64,000 nt of DNA from Streptoverticillium olivoreticuli subsp. olivoreticuli (GCF_003391135.1 NZ_CP031455.1:2565501-2629500); one strand, 5' to 3'; positions 33,538 through 48,086 are shown, counted from the stretch's first letter. A program made the numbers and translations. Notes: generated by a model from the letters alone, not told the origin.

Positions 33538-33722
33538 GGGGGGTCCTTTGGGCAACGGGACTCTCGTCCGAACCATGTTCGACAATGTCGACCGGTGGAC
33601 GAGATGTTTGCGTGCGCATAAGGATCGCGTCAAGGGCAATTGTTTCCGGTAAATGTCACACGGGCCGGGGCTTGTCGCCCCGACCCGTGTGCGGTTTGCT
33701 GCTCATCCGAGTTGTGCGTCGC

Positions 33723-35273
33723 TCAGTGGCCTCCCGCGCCTTCCTCCAGCCGCTGGCCGCGCAGCAGGAACCAGGCCGCGACCGCCGTGGCCAGCAGCAC
33801 CGCCGCGCCGATGCCGGAGGCGATCCGCAGCCCCTCGACAAAGGCGTCCTGCGCCGAGGAGAGCAGGGCGTCGCCCGTCTCCCGCGGCAGCCCGGCCGCC
33901 GCCTCGACCGCGCCGCCCAGGGAGTCGTGGGCCTCGGCCGCGGCCCGGTCCGGCACCGTGGCGGACACGTCGAAGCCGCGGTAGACGCCGGTGACGATCG
34001 AGCCGAGCAGCGCGATGCCGAGCGCCGCGCCGAGCTCGTACGCCGTCTCGGAGACCGCCGAGGCGGCGCCCGCCTGCTCCTTGGGGACGCTGGAGAGGAT
34101 CACATCGGCGGTGACGGTGAAGGAGAAGCCCGCGCCGACGCCGACCACCAGCAGCACCGCGCCCAGGACCGGATAGGCGGTGCCCGCGTGCAGCCAGGTG
34201 AGCACGGCGAGCGCGACGCCGATCGCGGCGAGTCCGCCCGCCACCACCGACCGCACGGACCAGCGCCGGGCGGCGCGCCCGGCGAGCAGGCCCGCGGTCA
34301 CCGCGCCGACGGCGGCGGGCAGTTCGGCGAGCCCCGCCTGCAGCGGATTGCGGCCCTGGACCAGCTGGAGGAACTGCGACAGGAAGAAGACCAGCCCCGA
34401 CAGGCCCAGGATGGTCAGCAGGTCGGCGAGGACCGCCCCGGAGAAGCCGCGGTGGTGGAAGAGGCGCATGTCCAGCAGCGGCTTGGACAGCTTGAGCTGG
34501 CGCCGTACGAACCACACCATCGCCAGCAGTCCCGCGACGCCCGCCAGGAGGAAGTACCAGCGGAAGCCGTTCGCCGCCGACTCCTTGACGGCGTAGACGA
34601 CCGCCACGATGCCGACCATCGACAGACCCACGCTGAGCAGGTCCCAGGGGCCGGGCGAGGGGTCCTTGGACTCGGGCAGCAGCTTGAGGCCGACGATGAC
34701 AAGCACGGCCATGACCGGCAGGTTGATCAGGAAGACCGAGCCCCACCAGAAGTTCTCCAGCAGGAAGCCGCCCACCACCGGGCCCACGGCCGCGCCGGCG
34801 GAGGCCATCGCGCCCCAGATGCCGATCGCGAAGCTGCGCTCCTTGGGGTCGTGGAAGAGGTTGCGGATCAGGGCCAGGGTCGAGGGCATCAGGGTCGCAC
34901 CCGCCACGCCCAGCAGGGCCCGGGCGGCGATCATCATCTCCGGGGTCGTCGCATAGGCGTTGAGCACGGAGACGCCGCCGAACGCCACCGCGCCCGTGAG
35001 CAGCAGTTTCTTACGGCCGACGCGGTCGCCGAGGCTGCCCATGGAGACCAGGAGCCCGGCGATGACGAAGGAGTAGATGTCGCCGATCCACAGCAGCTGG
35101 GTGCCCGAGGGGCGCAGGTCCTCGCTGAGGAAGGGGGTCGCGAGGCCCAGCACGGTCGCGTCGACGGCGACCAGGAGGACGGCCAGGACGAGGACGGCCA
35201 GCGCCAGCCAGCGCCCCGGACGCGGCGCTTCCGGCGCGGCGTCCGACTGCGGGGTGTCGGTGTGACCGGTCAC
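33723..35273 (-). CDS. MFS drug exporter (DHA2/EmrB family, 14 helices)
   Basis: 516 aa from a GTG overlapping the TetR stop (GTGA). MFS motif A is SLGDRVGRKKLLLTG and motif C-like GAAVGPVVGGFLLE is in helix 5. About 14 hydrophobic helices are present, with the usual DAT in helix 1 (LLVAVDATVLGLATPFLSEDL). It should export drugs or a secondary metabolite by proton antiport. Co-translated with its TetR regulator, which probably represses both through the palindrome upstream. Confidence 0.93.
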   Translation of the reverse strand: MTGHTDTPQSDAAPEAPRPGRWLALAVLVLAVLLVAVDATVLGLATPFLSEDLRPSGTQLLWIGDIYSFVIAGLLVSMGSLGDRVGRKKLLLTGAVAFGGVSVLNAYATTPEMMIAARALLGVAGATLMPSTLALIRNLFHDPKERSFAIGIWGAMASAGAAVGPVVGGFLLENFWWGSVFLINLPVMAVLVIVGLKLLPESKDPSPGPWDLLSVGLSMVGIVAVVYAVKESAANGFRWYFLLAGVAGLLAMVWFVRRQLKLSKPLLDMRLFHHRGFSGAVLADLLTILGLSGLVFFLSQFLQLVQGRNPLQAGLAELPAAVGAVTAGLLAGRAARRWSVRSVVAGGLAAIGVALAVLTWLHAGTAYPVLGAVLLVVGVGAGFSFTVTADVILSSVPKEQAGAASAVSETAYELGAALGIALLGSIVTGVYRGFDVSATVPDRAAAEAHDSLGGAVEAAAGLPRETGDALLSSAQDAFVEGLRIASGIGAAVLLATAVAAWFLLRGQRLEEGAGGH

Positions 35274-35818
35274 GGCTTCATCCTCCGCTCCGCTCCGCCG
35301 AGCAGCAGCTCGGCGACCATGTGGGTGCGGTCCTTGGCCGCGACCCTGCCCTCCTGGACGGCCCAGGCTCCGGAGCCGATCAGCCCGTAGAGCGCCTCGG
35401 TGAGCCATGCGGGCGAGAGGTCGAGCCGGAAGGTGCCCTCTTCCTGGCCGCGCAGGAAGAGGGCGGTGACGCGGGCGTCGAGCCGGTTCCAGCCCTCGTT
35501 GACACCGGCCTCGTAGAGCTGGTTCTCGGTGAACAGGAACGCCATGAGCCCGGCCACCGGCTCAGTCTTCGCGATCAGCCGGCGGACGGCGTCGGCCGCG
35601 TCGCCCTCCTCGGTGCGGGCTTCGTCCAGGGCGTGCTCGAACTGCCGGATGCTGAGATCCTCCAGGGCGCGCACGAGCGCGTCGCGCCCGGAGAAGTGGC
35701 GGTGGAGGGTGGCGCGGCTGATCCCCGCGGCTCTGGCGATCTCGTCCATGGAGGCGGTCGCCTTGCGGGTGAGCAGCCCGGCGGCTGCTTCGAGCACATG
35801 GTCAGGGTCGACACTCAT
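35270..35818 (-). CDS. TetR family transcriptional repressor
   Basis: 182 aa. The DNA-binding helix-turn-helix is at about 20-45 (MDEIARAAGISRATLHRHFSGRDAL). The remainder is the helical ligand domain (LMAFLFTENQLYEAGVNEGW, LTEALYGLIGSGAWAV). It leads an operon with the MFS exporter (4-nt overlap). The ATG appears to be the transcription start itself: TATGGT lies six bases upstream. A perfect palindrome sits just beyond, an arrangement for autorepression relieved by the exported compound. Confidence 0.93.
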   Translation of the reverse strand: MSVDPDHVLEAAAGLLTRKATASMDEIARAAGISRATLHRHFSGRDALVRALEDLSIRQFEHALDEARTEEGDAADAVRRLIAKTEPVAGLMAFLFTENQLYEAGVNEGWNRLDARVTALFLRGQEEGTFRLDLSPAWLTEALYGLIGSGAWAVQEGRVAAKDRTHMVAELLLGGAERRMKP

Positions 35819-35830
35819 GAGACGACCATA

Positions 35831-35862
35831 ACCCGAATGAGACAGTGATGTCTCATTCGGGT
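35831..35862. promoter_or_regulatory. TetR operator/promoter palindrome
   Basis: A perfect 14-bp inverted repeat, ACCCGAATGAGACA and its complement separated by GTGA, lies 13 bases upstream of the tetR ATG and would cover its -35 region. Confidence 0.8.
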
Positions 35863-35895
35863 GGTCGACGTCTCATCGAACGCCCGATGGGCGCC

Positions 35896-37407
<1,512 letters not shown>

Positions 37408-37422
37408 TCAACGAGCCCGGGG

Positions 37423-38616
37423 TCAGACCAGGTCACGCTTGGCGGCGATCTTCGACGAAAGGCCGAAGATCTCGATGAAGCCCTTGGAGAGCGACTGGTC
37501 GAAGGTGTCGCCGGTGTCGTAGGTGGCGAGGTTGAAGTCGTAGAGCGACTGCTCGGACTTCCGGCCGGTGACGACGGCGCGGCCGCCGTGCAGCGTCATC
37601 CGGATGTCGCCGGAGACGTGCTGGTTGGCCTCGGCGATGAAGCCGTCCAGCGCCCGCTTGAGCGGCGAGAACCACAGGCCGTCGTAGACCAGCTCGCTCC
37701 ACCGCTGCTCGACCTGCCGCTTGTAGCGGGCCAGCTCGCGCTCGACGGTGACGGACTCCAGCTCCTGGTGGGCGGTGATCAGCGCGATCGCGCCGGGCGC
37801 CTCGTAGATCTCCCGGGACTTGATGCCGACGAGGCGGTCCTCGACCATGTCGAGCCGGCCGATGCCCTGGGCGCCGGCCCGGTCGTTGAGCTGCTGGATG
37901 GCCTGGAGCACGGTGACGGCCTTGCCGTCGATGGCCACCGGGACGCCCTGCTCGAAGGTGATGATCACCTCGTCGGCCTCCCGGGGGGTGGCCGGGTTCG
38001 CCGTGTAGTCGTAGACGTCCTCGATCGGGGCGTTCCAGATGTCCTCCAGGAAGCCGGTCTCCACGGCCCGCCCGAAGACGTTCTGGTCGATGGAGTACGG
38101 CGACTTCTTGGTGGTCGCGATCGGGAGCTGCTTCGCCTCGCAGAAGGCGATGGCCTTGTCCCGGGTCATGGCGTAGTCCCGGACCGGGGCGATGCAGGTG
38201 AGCTCCGGCGCGAGGGAGGAGATGCCCGCCTCGAACCGCACCTGGTCGTTGCCCTTGCCGGTGCAGCCGTGGGCGACGGTGCTCGCGCCGTGCTTCTTGG
38301 CGGCGGCGACGAGGTGCTTGACGATCGTCGGCCGGGAGAGCGCGGAGACCAGCGGATAGCGGTCCATGTAGAGGGCGTTGGCCTTGATCGCCGGGAGGCA
38401 GTACTCCTCGGCGAACTCGTCCTTGGCGTCGGCGACCTCCGCCTCCACCGCACCGCAGGCGAGCGCGCGCTTGCGGATGACGTCCAGGTCCTCGCCGCCC
38501 TGGCCGACATCCACGGCAACGGCGATGACCTCGGCGCCCGTCTCCTCGGCGATCCAGCCGATGGCGACGGAGGTGTCCAGGCCGCCGGAGTAGGCGAGTA
38601 CGACGCGCTCGGTCAC
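37423..38616 (-). CDS. argG: argininosuccinate synthase
   Basis: 397 aa from the GTG at 38616 with AAGGAG seven bases upstream. The ATP-pyrophosphatase loop is [15 protein letters not shown], followed by [15 protein letters not shown] and [15 protein letters not shown], all family signatures. It joins citrulline and aspartate. In some streptomycetes argG is far from the other arg genes; here it is paired with argH, as I recall for S. clavuligerus. A promoter and ARG-box-like site lie just upstream. Confidence 0.98.
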   Translation of the reverse strand: MTERVVLAYSGGLDTSVAIGWIAEETGAEVIAVAVDVGQGGEDLDVIRKRALACGAVEAEVADAKDEFAEEYCLPAIKANALYMDRYPLVSALSRPTIVKHLVAAAKKHGASTVAHGCTGKGNDQVRFEAGISSLAPELTCIAPVRDYAMTRDKAIAFCEAKQLPIATTKKSPYSIDQNVFGRAVETGFLEDIWNAPIEDVYDYTANPATPREADEVIITFEQGVPVAIDGKAVTVLQAIQQLNDRAGAQGIGRLDMVEDRLVGIKSREIYEAPGAIALITAHQELESVTVERELARYKRQVEQRWSELVYDGLWFSPLKRALDGFIAEANQHVSGDIRMTLHGGRAVVTGRKSEQSLYDFNLATYDTGDTFDQSLSKGFIEIFGLSSKIAAKRDLV

Positions 38617-38642
38617 TGGTTTCTCCTTACGATGCATACGCT

Positions 38643-38681
38643 GATGGGTATAACTATGCACTGCGCCGTATGCTTCGTCAA
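38643..38681 (-). promoter_or_regulatory. argG promoter with ARG-box-like operator
   Basis: On the minus strand TTGACG (38676-38681), 17 bases, then CATAGT (38653-38658). TGCATAGTTATACCCATC (38643-38660) covers the -10 and resembles the box upstream of argC (both TGCATA...CAAT/CCATC). It should bind ArgR-arginine and repress argGH. Confidence 0.6.
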
Positions 38682-38798
38682 TAGCCGGTGGGCGGGCATG
38701 TCGGGGGCGGCCGGACCCGGATTTGGATCACGGCGCCAAACAGGATATTTTCTTCTTGCACGCCCCACCGGGAAGAAAAACCCGGAGGGACGCGGCAC

Positions 38799-38872
<74 letters not shown>

Positions 38873-38887
38873 CGGTGCAGTGAAGGT

Positions 38888-38924
38888 GAGCGGCCCGGAG
38901 GTTTCCTCCGGGCCGCTCTCTTGC
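38888..38924 (+). terminator. terminator of tRNA-Pro
   Basis: A 14-bp perfect stem (GAGCGGCCCGGAGG arm), three-base loop and following TCTTG. It also separates the converging amidohydrolase. Confidence 0.75.
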
Positions 38925-38933
38925 GTGCGGGGC

Positions 38934-40106
38934 TCAGACGATGCGTACGCCGCCGCGGAAGACCGCCGTCACCGCGTGCACGGCCGTGATGTCGGTGAGC
39001 GGGTCGCCGGACACGGCGACGAGGTCGGCGTCGTAGCCGGGGGCGATGGAGCCCTTGTGGCAGGCGACGCCGCAGACGCGGGCCGCCGTGGAGGTCACGG
39101 CGCGCAGCGCCTCCAGCGGGCTGAAGCCCAGTTCCACCATGGCCGTGATGCAGTGGGAATGGCTGCCGTGCGCCTTGACCGGGTGGATGCCGGAGTCGCT
39201 GCCGCATGCCATGACCACGCCGGCCTGCCGCATCGCCGCCAGTCCCGCGATCGTTCCGGGGATCCGCCGGGCGATCCCGGGCGGTGGCGGTACGCCCGGC
39301 AGCGAGCCCAGGGTGAGCGAGGCGACGACACCCGCCCGGACCATCTCGTCGATCACCCGGCGGTCGTAGTGGACCCCGGCCTCGTCGTCGGTGACGAAGA
39401 AACAGTGCTCGATCGAGTCGAACCCGGCGGCGACGGCGCGGGCGATGCCGGAGGCCGTGTGCGCGTGCGCGGTGATGGGCAGTTCGTGCCGGTGCGCCTC
39501 GCGTACGGCCGCGCGCAGTTCGGCGTGGCCGTACTGCGTGCGGTACGGGTCCGAGCCGGGTGTCGTACCACCGCCGGTCACCATCATCTTCACCACGTCC
39601 ACGCCGCGCTCCGCGCGTTCGCGCACCGCCGCGCGCACCCCCTCGATCCCCTCGGTCTCGCCGCCGAGGAACCAGCAGTGCCCGTGGGGCGTGGTGAGCG
39701 GCGGGCCGGAGGCGAGCACCCGCGGGCCCGCGGCGGGGTCCTTCGCAGTCTCCTCGCGCAGCCGCAGCGCGAGATAGCCGCGGTCGCCCAGGTCGCGTAC
39801 GGTCGTCACGCCCGCCGCGAGCGTGGCGCGGGCCGCGGCCCGCATGCGGTCGAGCAGCTCCCCGTCGCCGGCGCACCGCAGGCTGCCCACCACGTCGTCG
39901 CTCGCGTCGAAGGCCAGGTGGACGTGGGTGTCCACGAACCCGGGGAGCAGCGTGGCCCCGCCCAGGTCGACCTGCCCGGCGCCGGCGGGCGGCTCCCCGC
40001 CCGCGCGGACGTCGACGATCCGCCCGCCCTCCACCAGCACCAACGGCCGTTCCACGGGCTCCGGCCCCGCCCCGTCGAACAGCGATCGCGCGCGTACGGC
40101 GAGCAT
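38934..40106 (-). CDS. metal-dependent amidohydrolase (imidazolonepropionase-like)
   Basis: 390 aa from the ATG at 40106 with AGGAGGAG upstream. Metal ligands are visible: PGFVDTHVHL, the carbamylated-Lys candidate VDVVKMMVTGG, the His in PITAHAHT and SIEHCFFV, and the Asp in MACGSDSGIHP. The layout matches the amidohydrolase group that contains prolidases and imidazolonepropionase-like enzymes. Substrate not determined; a peptide or cyclic amide is plausible. It interrupts the arginine genes between argR and argG, adjacent to tRNA-Pro, and has no evident role in arginine synthesis. Confidence 0.9.
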   Translation of the reverse strand: MLAVRARSLFDGAGPEPVERPLVLVEGGRIVDVRAGGEPPAGAGQVDLGGATLLPGFVDTHVHLAFDASDDVVGSLRCAGDGELLDRMRAAARATLAAGVTTVRDLGDRGYLALRLREETAKDPAAGPRVLASGPPLTTPHGHCWFLGGETEGIEGVRAAVRERAERGVDVVKMMVTGGGTTPGSDPYRTQYGHAELRAAVREAHRHELPITAHAHTASGIARAVAAGFDSIEHCFFVTDDEAGVHYDRRVIDEMVRAGVVASLTLGSLPGVPPPPGIARRIPGTIAGLAAMRQAGVVMACGSDSGIHPVKAHGSHSHCITAMVELGFSPLEALRAVTSTAARVCGVACHKGSIAPGYDADLVAVSGDPLTDITAVHAVTAVFRGGVRIV

Positions 40107-40258
40107 GGCTCCTCCTGTGTTCAATCGGCTGTGCTCAACTCACTGATGGCCCCCGTCAATTGCCCGGTGGAAGCCTCGTGTTAAGCCCGGCGACATCATG
40201 ATTTCCCCGTGGGGCGGGAGAAGTCGGCGGAGCGCACGGCCTGCTGACAGGAAAACGG

Positions 40259-40293
40259 CAAGGGGCGCGGACCCGGCGGGTCCGCGCCCCTTG
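40259..40293 (-). terminator. terminator of the argCJBDR operon
   Basis: A stem of AAGGGGCGCGGACC and its complement, followed on the minus strand by TTGCCGTTTTCC, directly after the argR stop. Confidence 0.8.
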
Positions 40294-40303
40294 GCGAAGA
40301 GCG

Positions 40304-40846
40304 TCAGCGTTCCTTCTGGGCCAGTCTCAGGAGGTGGTCCGCCAGGGCCTGGCCGCCCTTGGGGTCGCGGCTGATGAGCATGACCGTGTCGTCGCCCGCG
40401 ATGGTGCCGATGATCTCGTGGACGCCCGCCTGGTCGATGGCCGAGGCGAAGAACTGCGCGGCGCCCGGCGGGGTGCGCAGCACGACGAGGTTGGCGGACG
40501 CCTCCGCCGAGATCAGCAGCTCGCCCGCCAGGCGGCCCATGCGGGCCTCCGTGGCGGACTCCCCCAGCGGGGCGCGGGGGGTGCGGTCGCCGCCCTCCGA
40601 GGGGACCGCGTAGATCAGTTCACCGCCGGTGTTGCGGATCTTCACGGCGCCCAGCTCGTCGAGGTCCCGGGAGAGGGTGGCCTGGGTGACGGACAGTCCG
40701 TCGTCGGCGAGCAGCTTCGCGAGCTGGCTCTGCGACCGCACCGGCTGCCTGCCGAGGATGTCCACGATCCGGCGGTGGCGGGCGGTGCGGGTCTGCGGTA
40801 CGGCCTGTCCGCCGTGGAACGGCTCGGGCTCCTGCGCCTCGGTCAT
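40304..40846 (-). CDS. argR: arginine repressor
   Basis: 180 aa from the ATG at 40846. The N-terminal winged helix ([47 protein letters not shown]) binds ARG boxes. The C-terminal hexamerisation and arginine-binding domain has the GDDTVMLI motif. It should repress arg genes when arginine is plentiful and is the last gene of the operon it controls. A Glu/Gln-rich N-terminal extension of about 20 residues precedes the DNA-binding domain. Confidence 0.96.
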   Translation of the reverse strand: MTEAQEPEPFHGGQAVPQTRTARHRRIVDILGRQPVRSQSQLAKLLADDGLSVTQATLSRDLDELGAVKIRNTGGELIYAVPSEGGDRTPRAPLGESATEARMGRLAGELLISAEASANLVVLRTPPGAAQFFASAIDQAGVHEIIGTIAGDDTVMLISRDPKGGQALADHLLRLAQKER

Positions 40847-40914
40847 CGTCTCGTCAGTCTCCGCTTCGTCGTTCCCGTGGCCCCCGTCGGCCGGCCGCAC
40901 CTGTGGCCCCGCGC

Positions 40915-42102
40915 TTACGCACCTCCGCCGGCGGCGACAGTGTCCAGGACCCCGGGCAGGGCCTGGAGGAACGTTTCCACCTCATCTTCGGTGATGATCA
41001 GCGGTGGGGCCAGCCGCACCACGTGGGGCGCGACCGCGTTCACCAGGAGTCCGGTGTCCTGTGCTGCTTGCTGCACCTTCGGTGCAAGGGGCTCGGAAAG
41101 GACAATACCCAGCAGCAGGCCGGAGCCACGGACCTGGTCGACGAGGGGGTGGGCGAGCGCCGTGATCCCGTCACGCAGTCGCTCCCCCGTTCGCTTCACC
41201 CGGTCCAGGATTCCCTCGGTCTCCAGGGTGTCCAGGACGGCCAGGGCGGCGGCGCAGGCCACGGGGTTGCCGCCGAAGGTCGAGCCGTGCTGACCGGGCG
41301 TCAGCAGGTCGGCGGCCGGGCCGAAGGCCAGGGTCGCGCCGATCGGCAGGCCGCCGCCGAGCCCCTTGGCGAGGGTGATCACATCGGGCTCGACGCCCTG
41401 CGCCCGGTGGTCGAACCAGTGGCCGGTGCGGCCGATACCTGTCTGGATCTCGTCCAGGACGAGCAGTGTCCCGGTTGCCCGGGTGATCTCCCGGGCGGCG
41501 GTCAGGTAGTCCGGGGGCGGTACGACGACGCCGTTCTCGCCCTGGATCGGCTCCAGCACCACGAGCGCCGTGTCGGTGGTGACCGCGGCCCGCAGCGCCT
41601 CGGCGTCCCCGTACGGCACGTGCGTGACGTCCCCCGGCAGCGGCAGGAACGGCTCCTGCTTGGCGGGCTGGCCGGTGAGGGCGAGGGCGCCCATGGTGCG
41701 GCCGTGGAAGCCGCCGACGGCCGCGACCGTGTGTGTGCGGCCCGTACGCCGTCCGATCTTGAACGCGGCCTCGACGGCCTCCGCGCCGGAGTTGGAGAAG
41801 TAGACGCGGCCGGGGCGGCCCGCGAGGTGGAGGAGGCGCTCGGCGAGGGCCACGGGAGGCTCGGCGGTGAAGAGGTTGGAGACGTGGCCGAGCGTGGCGA
41901 TCTGGTCGGAGACGGCACGCACGACCGCCGGGTGGGCGTGGCCGAGGGCGTTGACGGCGATGCCGCCGACGAGGTCGAGGTAGGGCCTGCCGTCGGCGTC
42001 CCACACGGTGCTGCCCGCGCCGCGCACGAGGGGGATGCGGGGGGTGCCGTAGTTGTCCATCAGGGCGCCCTGCCAGCGCCGGGTGAGCTCGGCGTTGCTC
42101 AT
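40915..42102 (-). CDS. argD: acetylornithine aminotransferase
   Basis: 395 aa from an ATG overlapping the argB stop (ATGA). Class III PLP aminotransferase motifs: [47 protein letters not shown] and the PLP lysine in [14 protein letters not shown]. It converts N-acetylglutamate semialdehyde to N-acetylornithine. Length is normal. The argR start follows 68 bp downstream. Confidence 0.97.
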   Translation of the reverse strand: MSNAELTRRWQGALMDNYGTPRIPLVRGAGSTVWDADGRPYLDLVGGIAVNALGHAHPAVVRAVSDQIATLGHVSNLFTAEPPVALAERLLHLAGRPGRVYFSNSGAEAVEAAFKIGRRTGRTHTVAAVGGFHGRTMGALALTGQPAKQEPFLPLPGDVTHVPYGDAEALRAAVTTDTALVVLEPIQGENGVVVPPPDYLTAAREITRATGTLLVLDEIQTGIGRTGHWFDHRAQGVEPDVITLAKGLGGGLPIGATLAFGPAADLLTPGQHGSTFGGNPVACAAALAVLDTLETEGILDRVKRTGERLRDGITALAHPLVDQVRGSGLLLGIVLSEPLAPKVQQAAQDTGLLVNAVAPHVVRLAPPLIITEDEVETFLQALPGVLDTVAAGGGA

Positions 42103-43034
42103 GCTTCCCTCTCCTGGGGCTCGTCGGGCACGACCATCGTGCCGATGCCTTCGTCGGTGAAGATCTCCAGCAGGATCGAGTGCTGGACCCGCCCGTCTAT
42201 CACGCGGGCGGTGGTGACGCCGTTGCGCACGGCGTGCAGGCAGCCCTCCATCTTGGGGACCATGCCGCTGGTCAGCTCGGGCAGCAGCCGCTCCAGCTCG
42301 CTCGCGGTGAGCCGGCTGATGACCTCGTCGCTGCGGGGCCAGTCCTCGTAGAGGCCCTCGACGTCGGTGAGGACCATCAGCGTCTCGGCGCCGAGCGCGG
42401 CGGCGAGGGCCGCGGCGGCGGTGTCGGCGTTGACGTTGAAGACGTGGCCCTCCGCGTCCGCGACGTCCGCGCTGCGGGCGATGGAGGAGATCACCGGGAT
42501 CCGGCCGTCGTCCAGCAGCGCCTGGACGGCACCGGTGTCGACCTGGGTGATCTCGCCGACCCGGCCGAGGTCCACGCGCTCGCCGTCGATCTCGGCGTAG
42601 TGCTTGGTGGCGGTCATGGTGCGGGCGTCCTCGCCGGTCATGCCCACGGCGAGCGGGCCGTGCCGGTTGAGCAGGCCGACCAGCTCGCGCTGCACCTGTC
42701 CGGCGAGCACCATCCGTACGACGTCCATCGCCTCGGGCGTGGTGACCCGAAGGCCGGCCTTGAACTCCGAGGTGAGGCCCATCCGGTCCAGCTGGGCGCT
42801 GATCTGCGGTCCCCCGCCGTGCACGACGACCGGGCGCAGGCCCGCGTGGCGCAGGAAGGCGACGTCCTGGGCGAAGGCCGACTTCAGCTCCTCGTCGACC
42901 ATCGCGTTGCCGCCGAACTTGATGACGACGGTCTTGCCGTGATGCCGCGTCAGCCAGGGCAGCGCCTCGATGAGCGTGCGGGCCTTGGGCAGGGCGGTGT
43001 GCTTGCGGGTGCTCGTGGCACCGGGAGTCGTCAT
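42099..43034 (-). CDS. argB: acetylglutamate kinase
   Basis: 311 aa from an ATG overlapping the argJ stop (ATGA). Amino-acid kinase motifs are present: [35 protein letters not shown] and LTDVEGLY. An extended N-terminal helix ([17 protein letters not shown]) is typical of arginine-inhibited hexameric forms, so feedback inhibition by arginine is likely. It phosphorylates N-acetylglutamate. Confidence 0.97.
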   Translation of the reverse strand: MTTPGATSTRKHTALPKARTLIEALPWLTRHHGKTVVIKFGGNAMVDEELKSAFAQDVAFLRHAGLRPVVVHGGGPQISAQLDRMGLTSEFKAGLRVTTPEAMDVVRMVLAGQVQRELVGLLNRHGPLAVGMTGEDARTMTATKHYAEIDGERVDLGRVGEITQVDTGAVQALLDDGRIPVISSIARSADVADAEGHVFNVNADTAAAALAAALGAETLMVLTDVEGLYEDWPRSDEVISRLTASELERLLPELTSGMVPKMEGCLHAVRNGVTTARVIDGRVQHSILLEIFTDEGIGTMVVPDEPQEREA

Positions 43035-44178
43035 GAGGAGTACGCGCTGTTCTCGTGGACGTAGTCGGCGGTGAGGTCGTTGGTCCAGATGACCGCGCTC
43101 TCCTCGCCCGCGGACAGGTCGGCGGTGATGCGGACCTCGCGGTAGCGCATGTCGACGAGGTCGCGGTCCTCGCCCACCGAGCCGTTCTTGCAGACCCAGA
43201 CGTCGTTGATCGCGACGTTGAGCCGGTCCGGGTCGAAGGCGGCCGCGGTGGTGCCGATGGCGGAGAGCACCCGGCCCCAGTTGGGGTCCTCGCCGTGGAG
43301 GGCGCACTTGAGGAGGTTGTTGCGGGCGATGGTGCGGCCGACCTCGACGGCGTCGGCCTCGGTGGCCGCGCCCACGACCTCGACGCGGATCTCCTTCGAG
43401 GCGCCCTCGGCGTCGCCGATGAGCTGGCGGGCGAGGTCGTCGCAGACGGTCCGTACGGCCTCGGCGAAGTCGTCGTGGGCGGGGACGACGCCGGAGGCGC
43501 CGGAGGCGAGCAGCAGCACGGTGTCGTTGGTGGACATGCAGCCGTCGGAGTCGACCCGGTCGAAGGTGGTGCGGGTGGCGGCGCGCAGGGCCCGGTCGAG
43601 GACGGTCGCGTCCACGTCGGCGTCGGTGGTGATGACGGCCAGCATGGTCGCGAGGCCCGGGGCGAGCATGCCCGCGCCCTTGGCCATGCCGCCGACGGTC
43701 CAGCCGTCGCCTTGCGCGACGGCGGTCTTGTGGACGGTGTCGGTGGTCTTGATGGCGATGGCGGCCTTCTCGCCGCCGTGCGGGGAGAGTTCGGCGGCGG
43801 CCTTCTGTATGCCGGGGAGCAGCTTGTCCATCGGCAGCCGGACGCCGATGAGGCCGGTGGAGGCCACGGCGATCTCGGCGGCGTCCACACCCAGCGCCTC
43901 GGCGGCCTTCTCGGCGGTGGCGTGGGTGTCCTGGAAGCCCTGCGGGCCGGTGCAGGCGTTGGCGCCGCCGGAGTTGAGGACGACCGCGGAGACCTGCCCG
44001 CCCTTGAGGACCTGCTCGGACCACAGGACCGGGGCGGCCTTGACGCGGTTGGAGGTGAAGACTCCGGCAGCGGCCAGGCGGGGCCCGGTGTTGACGACGA
44101 GGGCGAGGTCGGCGCCGCCGCTCTCCTTGATCCCGGCGGCGATGCCCGCCGCCGTGAACCCCTGTGCTGCGGTCACAC

Positions 44179-44182
<4 letters not shown>
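43031..44182 (-). CDS. argJ: bifunctional ornithine acetyltransferase/N-acetylglutamate synthase
   Basis: 383 aa from a GTG with GGAGAAG eight bases upstream. The autoproteolysis site is intact: [14 protein letters not shown], with the nucleophile Thr179, so it should cleave into alpha and beta chains. Oxyanion residues in VASTGLIG and the C-terminal [16 protein letters not shown] are present. It recycles the acetyl group from acetylornithine to glutamate. Its GTG overlaps the stop of a 51-codon ORF that follows argC. Confidence 0.97.
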
Positions 44183-46663
<2,481 letters not shown>

Positions 46664-46892
46664 CCCCGGGGCCCGGCAGCCGTGACGACTCCGGGTGTGC
46701 CACCACGGATATCCGCCCGGATGCGGCGCACGGCCGCCATGATGCTGTCGGCGGGTCCCCCCCGCGTCCCCGGCCGCGGGAAGACATCGACGTTTTGCTA
46801 TTTGCGCAACTACGAAACTGTAGGGTGCTGCCGTGCCGCGGCCCGGTCGTGGCCGCTCGACATGTCCCTTCCCCGAGCCGAGGGCCGTGACC

Positions 46893-48086
46893 GTGAACTT
46901 CCCGCTCGCCGCCCGCCCCATGGGCCGGGGCCGGCACCTGCAGCTGTGGGGCCGCCTGTCGCCGCTGTGGCGCCTGGACTGGATCCTGCTCGGCGCCGTG
47001 GTGGCCCTGGGCTCGACCGGGGCGCTGCTGGCCTGGTCGGCCACCCGCTACCGCCAGGTGGCCCTGGGTGCCGACCCCGACCTCTACCTCGAACGGCACC
47101 TGCTCAACCTGGCGCTCGGACTGGTGCTGTGCGCCGCGGTCACCGCGGTCGACTACCGCCGCTCCCGCGGCTACGCCCCCGTCTTCTACGGCGCGGCCGT
47201 GCTGTTCCTGGCCACCGTGCTGACCCCGCTGGCCAGCACGGTCAACGGCGCGCACTCCTGGATCGTGCTGGGCGCCGGCTTCTCGCTCCAGCCGTCGGAG
47301 TTCGTCAAACCGGCCGTGGTGGTGATGCTCGCGGCGCTGCTGACGGAGGCGCGCGAGGCCCGGTGCGGGGAGGTCCCCCGCACCCGGCAGGTCGCGGCCT
47401 CCCTCGCCCTGGTGGCCGTACCGGCGGCGGTCATCATGGCCAGCCACGAGCTGGGCACCAGCCTGGTGCTGGTGGCGATCACCGTGGGGCTGCTCTACGC
47501 GTCCGGCGTCCCGGGCCGCATCCTCGGCGTCCTCGGCGCCCTGGCCGCGGCGGCGGCCACCGCCGTCGTCACCCTGCACCTGCTCAGCGCCTACCAGCTC
47601 AACCGCTTCGCGGCCTTCGCCGACCCGAACCTCGACCCCTCCGGCGTCGGCTACAACACCCAGCAGGCCCGCATCGCCATCGGCGCCGGCGGCCTGCTCG
47701 GCCAGGGCCTCTTCCACGGCGACCAGACCACCGGCGGCTTCGTCCCCGAGCAGCAGACCGACTTCATCTTCACCGTCGCCGGCGAGGAGCTCGGCTTCCT
47801 CGGCGCGGGCGCCGTGATCGCCCTGCTCGGCGTCGTGCTCTGGCGCGCCCTGGCCATCGCCCGCCGCGCCGAGGACATGTACGCCACGCTGCTGGCCGTG
47901 GGCATCGTCTGCTGGCTGGCCTTCCAGTCCTTCGAGAACATCGGCATGACCCTGGGCATCATGCCCGTCGCGGGCATCCCCCTGCCGCTGGTCTCCTACG
48001 GCGGCTCCTCGATGTTCGCCGTCTGCCTGGCCGTCGGCCTGCTCCAGTCCATCCAGCTCGTCTCCACCCGGCCCCGCAGCGCCTGA
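46893..48086 (+). CDS. FtsW/RodA/SpoVE family SEDS glycosyltransferase
   Basis: 397 aa from the GTG at 46893 with GAGGG eight bases upstream; a GTG at 46833 preceded by a -10-like TAGGGT six bases away would be a leaderless alternative adding 20 residues. About ten membrane helices. SEDS signatures are clear: GAHSWIVLGAGFSLQPSEFVKPA, NQ-type loop YNTQQARIAIGAGGLLGQGL, FVPEQQTDFIFTVAGEELGF and PLPLVSYGGSSM. It polymerises peptidoglycan glycan strands, likely with a class B PBP encoded elsewhere. It lies outside the dcw and mre clusters, so it is probably an extra copy used in development or stress. Confidence 0.93.
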   Translation: MNFPLAARPMGRGRHLQLWGRLSPLWRLDWILLGAVVALGSTGALLAWSATRYRQVALGADPDLYLERHLLNLALGLVLCAAVTAVDYRRSRGYAPVFYGAAVLFLATVLTPLASTVNGAHSWIVLGAGFSLQPSEFVKPAVVVMLAALLTEAREARCGEVPRTRQVAASLALVAVPAAVIMASHELGTSLVLVAITVGLLYASGVPGRILGVLGALAAAAATAVVTLHLLSAYQLNRFAAFADPNLDPSGVGYNTQQARIAIGAGGLLGQGLFHGDQTTGGFVPEQQTDFIFTVAGEELGFLGAGAVIALLGVVLWRALAIARRAEDMYATLLAVGIVCWLAFQSFENIGMTLGIMPVAGIPLPLVSYGGSSMFAVCLAVGLLQSIQLVSTRPRSA

